A stretch of 8,562 bases of DNA from an uncultured Methanosarcinales archaeon (GTDB lineage: Archaea; Halobacteriota; Methanosarcinia; Methanotrichales; Methanotrichaceae), in the NCBI GenBank assembly GCA_937864385.1, contig CALMJN010000010.1, positions 1 to 8,562 on the forward strand, in the 5' to 3' direction. Shown in pieces: positions 5,134-8,562 of the stretch (its first letter is position 1; each line of letters opens with the position of its first letter). Position numbers and translations under genes: made by a program. Under the pieces are notes generated by a model. It did not search any database and had not been told where the DNA came from. It saw only the letters and a list, made by a program, of their open reading frames with translations.

Positions 5134-8100
5134 ATGATGAGGCATTCTGATTCACCAAAGCGGAAAATGATTTGCTTGATCATCTATATTTTGCTCGTTT
5201 TGGTCAATGGCCAGAATTCCCCAAACTTCCCAAAATCATCTCTGGATGAGGGCTTTTCCGGAGACGCAAGCAGATTCTTTCTTAAACCTTCTCCAATAGC
5301 CGATGAGATCTCCGGCAATGTAGTGGGACCCCAGAAAATGCCGGGGGTGGACTTCACCAGCATCCAGGAGGCTTTAGATCAATCCGATCCCGGAGAGACG
5401 GTCTATGTTCTGAGCGGAGAGTATCATGAGAGCCTCAACCTGAGCAAGCCGGGCATCACACTAAAGGGAGTTGATACCGGTGAAGGGGCACCAGTTATAT
5501 CCGCCGCCGGGCACAGCAGCACTATTACTGTCGCTGCCGATAAATGCACCGTGGACGGCTTCGTGGTGATGAATTCAGGAAAACAAGAAGCTGAATCCCA
5601 GCAAAAACATTCCTCATCTCCCGGAAATCTAGAAGATTCAGGCAATCAAGAACCTAGAACAGAGCAAGATTATTCCTCATCTCCCGGAAGTCAAGAAGCA
5701 GGAATCACAGTCCTATCAGACGGCAACATCATATCCAATAATGCCATCACCGGCTGCAAAGGTAATGGACTGGAGTTGAGCCGGAGCAATGGCAATGCTA
5801 TTCAGGGAAATAGAATCTCCGGCAATGGTCTGGATGGCATCTCTTTGAGAGGCTCCTCAGACAACATTCTCTCATCCAACTCAGTTACGGAAAATGGAAT
5901 GAACGGCCTTCACCTTCAGGACTCGGATAATAATATCATCCGAGGATCTCTATTCTTGAATAATAAACTGGTAGGCATTCTGCTGGTCAATTCAAATGAT
6001 AACGTCATAGTTGACAATGTCTATGATAGCATCAGAGAAGAAAACTGCAAGAATAATATAATTAGGAACAACAAACTTCTGATTGAGGTAGAAATTTCCG
6101 GCAATGATGACAACATCAAGCCCGATGATCCAGATAAGCCTGATCCGATCCCTCCTCCTATCCCTCCTGACCAAAAGAGACCCTGGACTGTCTGCAAGAA
6201 TGGAAGCTGCGATTTCACTATAATACAGGACGCTGTTAATAACGCCAGTTCCGGCGACACCATAGAGGTCCATAGCGGAACCTATGATGAGCATGTCAAT
6301 GTGAACAAAAAGCTCACTCTGCAGGGCGTGAACACAGGCGACGGCCTGCCGGTGGTAGATGCTGGCGACTCCGGCTCCGCTATCACCATATCCGCGGACG
6401 GGTGCACCGTGGAGGGATTTGAGGCTAGGAACTCGGGCAAGGATTTTCCCTGTGCAGGGATACATGTAACTTCAAACGGCAACAGTATCTCGGGCAACAC
6501 CGCTAAGGGCAACTACTGGGGCATCAGGCTCTATTCCTCTGACGGCAATACCATCGAGTACAACAATGCCACGGGCAACGGCTACGGCATCAGTCTCCAA
6601 TACTCCTGCACTAACTCATTCTCAGCTAACACCGCCAACAGCAACAGCTACGACGGCATTTTCCTATATCCCTCCTGCAACAACAACACGCTTTTAGGCA
6701 ACATCGCCAACGACAACGGCTACGACGGCATTTTCCTCTCTACCTCCTGCAACAACAACACGCTTTTAGGCAACATCGCCAACGACAATAGCATCTACGG
6801 CATTCACCTTGTCTCCTCCAGCAATAACAATATCTCGGAAAACACCGCTGCCGGCAATTCCGCAGACATCCGCCTAGATTCCTCTAAAAGCAACACCATC
6901 TACCTGAACAATTTCGATATCGGATGGTCCGACGGAGCCAATACCTGGAATTCGCCTACAAAGATCTTTTACGGAAACGGTACTACTTATGTGGGGAACC
7001 GCTGGTCTGGTTACTCCGGAATGGATTGTGACGGCGACGGGATCGGAGATGCGCCCTACAACATCTCTGGCGGATCTGACAAAGATTATCACCCCATTGG
7101 TGGCGTGCTATCCAGCCCCGCACTGGAGGCGCATAAGAGCGCCGACAGGTCGGAAGCCGAGGTTGGAGACTGGATCAACTACACCGTATATGTAAACAAC
7201 ACCGGCAATGTCACCCTCACCGGCGTCCGGGCGGAGGATAACCTGACTGGGGCGGTCTGGATGGTGGGAACTCTCGCCCCCGGCAAGAATTACACCAACA
7301 CCAACAGATACCGGGTGAATCTATCCGACCTTCCCGGACCGTTAGTCAATGAACTGCGGGCCAATGGAACTGATCCCTGCGGCATCGGGGTAAACGATTC
7401 GGCCATCAAGACGGTGAATATCATCGGCCAAAAGCTTCTGTGCATCAGCGGCTACAAGATCGATGGATGCACCGACGAGGGCATAGCCGACTGGGAGATC
7501 ATCCTGAAAGACAGCAACGGAGACGTTGTCGACCGGACCACAACCAACGAGACCGGCTACTACCAGTTCTGTGATCTTGATCCCGGCAAATACAACCTCA
7601 GCGAGACCATCAAGCCCGGCTGGAATGCAGGCAGCTCACCAGGAACGGTGACATTAGACTGCGAGAATGTCACCAACCAGAACTTCACCAACTTTGGTCT
7701 TGTCTGCATCAGCGGCTACAAGATCGACGGATGTACAGGTGAAGCTCTGCCCTACTGGAACATCAGCCTGACCAACGGCAGCTACACCAAGTCGATACTG
7801 ACCGGTCCAGACGGCAAATACAAGTTCTGCGACCTGTGGCCAGGCGACTACGAATTAACCGAGGATCTCCAAGACGATTGGATGGCAGTTAACTCTCCAG
7901 AAACAGTTTCGCTGGACTGCGAGGACGCTACCAATCAGAACTTCACCAACCAGAAACTTCTGTGCATCAGCGGCTTCAAGAAGGACGCCTGCAACGGCAC
8001 TGGCATAGGAGACTGGCTGATAACCCTTAACAACAGCAGCTACACTACAAGCATTCGCACCGGTTCAGATGGCAGATACGAGTTCTGCCACTTAATTCCG

Positions 8101-8562
8101 GGCGACTATACCTTAACCGAGGAGACCCCGAGCGGTTATGTCTCGACCTCCGCAGTGCGCCTGGATGTCACTTTTCCCTGCGAAGGCAACCTGACCAATC
8201 AGAACTTCACCAACCAGAAGCTTCTGTGCATAAGCGGCAAAAAAATCAATGCCTGCACAGGAAATGGTCTCAGTGGCTGGGATATAATTGTGAAAAACTC
8301 CAGCACCGGCCTTGAGGTTGGCCGGAACAGAACAATCACTGGCGGTATATGGCAAGTCTGCGGCCTTGTGCCGGGAGAGTATCAGGTGAGCGAGGTCCTC
8401 AAGAGCGGCTATAAGAACATAACCAATCTCACTCAAAATGTACCCCTGAACTGTGAGAACAAGACCGATATCAACTTCATCAATATTCGGCTGCGCACTC
8501 TGGGAGGCAGGAAGATAGATGATGGCACGGGCGAGGGTCGGAGTGGCTGGACCGGGGTCGTG
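5134..8562 (+). CDS. Large secreted modular surface protein: two NosD-like beta-helices, DUF11-like domain, SdrD/Cna-B-like repeats (3' end outside window)
   Basis: I translated every codon from 5134 to 8562: 1143 residues, no stop, continuing past the edge. Order: a basic N-terminus and hydrophobic stretch (about 13-24, ICLIIYILLVLV) form a signal peptide; a first beta-helix module (about 66-318) opens with FTSIQEALDQSDPGETVYV; a Pro/Asp-rich hinge follows (329-349); a second beta-helix (352-664) opens with the homologous FTIIQDAVNNASSGDTIEV and ends in the NosD signature (NSPTKIFYGNGTTY, GNRWSGYSG, then DCDGDGIGD at 631-639, a likely calcium loop); a DUF11-like domain (664-765, VGDWINYTVYVNNTGNVT); then four full repeats and one partial. 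Many N-x-S/T sequons suggest a glycosylated cell-surface or sheath protein. Starts at 5134, 5137 and 5167 are all possible; the first is used for numbering. It is divergent from the HD gene and seems unrelated to it. Carbohydrate binding or adhesion is possible, but catalysis is not implied; anchoring cannot be seen. Confidence 0.9.
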   Translation, partial: MMRHSDSPKRKMICLIIYILLVLVNGQNSPNFPKSSLDEGFSGDASRFFLKPSPIADEISGNVVGPQKMPGVDFTSIQEALDQSDPGETVYVLSGEYHESLNLSKPGITLKGVDTGEGAPVISAAGHSSTITVAADKCTVDGFVVMNSGKQEAESQQKHSSSPGNLEDSGNQEPRTEQDYSSSPGSQEAGITVLSDGNIISNNAITGCKGNGLELSRSNGNAIQGNRISGNGLDGISLRGSSDNILSSNSVTENGMNGLHLQDSDNNIIRGSLFLNNKLVGILLVNSNDNVIVDNVYDSIREENCKNNIIRNNKLLIEVEISGNDDNIKPDDPDKPDPIPPPIPPDQKRPWTVCKNGSCDFTIIQDAVNNASSGDTIEVHSGTYDEHVNVNKKLTLQGVNTGDGLPVVDAGDSGSAITISADGCTVEGFEARNSGKDFPCAGIHVTSNGNSISGNTAKGNYWGIRLYSSDGNTIEYNNATGNGYGISLQYSCTNSFSANTANSNSYDGIFLYPSCNNNTLLGNIANDNGYDGIFLSTSCNNNTLLGNIANDNSIYGIHLVSSSNNNISENTAAGNSADIRLDSSKSNTIYLNNFDIGWSDGANTWNSPTKIFYGNGTTYVGNRWSGYSGMDCDGDGIGDAPYNISGGSDKDYHPIGGVLSSPALEAHKSADRSEAEVGDWINYTVYVNNTGNVTLTGVRAEDNLTGAVWMVGTLAPGKNYTNTNRYRVNLSDLPGPLVNELRANGTDPCGIGVNDSAIKTVNIIGQKLLCISGYKIDGCTDEGIADWEIILKDSNGDVVDRTTTNETGYYQFCDLDPGKYNLSETIKPGWNAGSSPGTVTLDCENVTNQNFTNFGLVCISGYKIDGCTGEALPYWNISLTNGSYTKSILTGPDGKYKFCDLWPGDYELTEDLQDDWMAVNSPETVSLDCEDATNQNFTNQKLLCISGFKKDACNGTGIGDWLITLNNSSYTTSIRTGSDGRYEFCHLIPGDYTLTEETPSGYVSTSAVRLDVTFPCEGNLTNQNFTNQKLLCISGKKINACTGNGLSGWDIIVKNSSTGLEVGRNRTITGGIWQVCGLVPGEYQVSEVLKSGYKNITNLTQNVPLNCENKTDINFINIRLRTLGGRKIDDGTGEGRSGWTGVV
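5609..5689 (+). repeat. Two copies of an 18-nt word inside a hydrophilic insertion
   Basis: ATTCCTCATCTCCCGGAA occurs exactly at 5609-5626 and 5672-5689, 63 nt (21 codons) apart and in the same frame. Both encode SSSPG, followed by Gln/Glu-rich residues. The repeat lies in a hydrophilic segment (residues about 150-189) that interrupts the first beta-helix where the second module has only a few residues. Confidence 0.7.
6649..6792 (+). repeat. 72-nt tandem duplication encoding one beta-helix coil
   Basis: Copy 1 (6649-6720) and copy 2 (6721-6792) are directly adjacent and match at 67 of 72 bases by hand alignment. Each encodes a 24-residue coil beginning YDGIFL and ending GNIAND plus two residues (NG or NS). 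The neighbouring coils show the same protein pattern but not such DNA identity, so this is a recent copy of one coil. Confidence 0.85.
7429..8562 (+). repeat. Tandem SdrD/Cna-B-like repeats, four complete and one partial
   Basis: Boundaries by eye: repeat 1 7429-7692, repeat 2 7693-7950, repeat 3 7951-8214, repeat 4 8215-8484, repeat 5 8485 to the edge (88, 86, 88 and 90 residues for the full ones). The common pattern is CISG-x-K near the start, a second Cys 9 residues after the first, a T/G-rich turn, (Y/W)-x-(F/V)-C-x-L-x-PG-x-Y, an invariant Glu 11 residues after that Cys, a fourth Cys near the end (D/N-C or P-C), and N-F-x-N closing the repeat. Cysteines are at 770/779/813/843, 858/867/899/929, 944/953/985/1016 and 1032/1041/1076/1107. 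The fold is most likely the prealbumin-like sandwich of Cna-B/SdrD-B domains, used as a stalk. Repeat 5 lacks the first two cysteines. Confidence 0.85.

Noticed and set aside
5992..6465. A 157-codon minus-strand open frame with hydrophobic stretches
   Set aside because: It is antisense to the surface-protein gene. The hydrophobic look comes from reading Asn/Asp/Ile-rich beta-helix codons on the other strand.
7429..8562. Regular repeats as a CRISPR array
   Set aside because: The unit is about 264 nt, stays in frame and encodes a domain; there are no short repeats with unique spacers.
1..8562. Mobile element, phage, defence island or RNA gene
   Set aside because: I found no transposase, integrase, terminal inverted repeats, tRNA- or rRNA-like sequence, or defence-type protein on either strand.

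Overview
The window looks like archaeal chromosome, most likely a methanogen of the Methanothrix/Methanosarcina side (Methanotrichaceae would be my guess; this is inference). The grounds are an archaeal-type gene set (HisA/HisF-related barrel, SurE, Nbp35/Mrp-type ATPase, a Tyw1-like radical SAM protein), TATA-like boxes rather than bacterial -35/-10 pairs, moderate to high GC, and a very large secreted protein joining NosD-type beta-helices, a DUF11-like domain and SdrD/Cna-B-like repeats, a combination typical of methanogen surface proteins.

Layout. Positions 2-115 (+) hold the end of a HisA/HisF-related TIM-barrel gene. It converges on five genes of the minus strand, read right to left: an HD-domain phosphohydrolase (4852-4211), an M24-family metallopeptidase/Xaa-Pro dipeptidase (4214-3030) whose start overlaps the HD stop by 4 bp, a radical SAM protein (2882-1992), an Nbp35/Mrp P-loop ATPase (1908-1048) and SurE nucleotidase (955-170). 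Only the HD/M24 pair is visibly coupled; each other gene is preceded by an AT-rich promoter-like stretch, so this is a string of short transcription units rather than one operon. These are housekeeping-type genes: nucleotide salvage, Fe-S cluster delivery, radical chemistry and peptide turnover.

A 281-bp divergent intergenic region (4853-5133) separates this block from the main item of interest. From 5134 (+) a single uninterrupted reading frame runs to the window edge: at least 1143 codons with no stop. It encodes a signal peptide, a first NosD-like beta-helix module, a proline-rich hinge, a second complete NosD-like beta-helix with a DxDGDGIGD loop, a DUF11-like domain, and at least four and a half tandem repeats of about 88 residues. 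Each full repeat carries four cysteines and an invariant Lys/Glu/Asn set. The C-terminus, and therefore the mode of anchoring, lies outside the window.

This protein shows recent internal change: a 72-nt tandem copy 93% identical, a 45-nt repeat-junction sequence nearly identical in two places, and an abrupt change in Asn codon choice between the two beta-helix modules. I see no CRISPR array, phage, transposase, defence system, tRNA or rRNA gene here. The best candidate for something little described is the repeat stalk, which may be held together by both disulfide and Lys-Asn isopeptide bonds.
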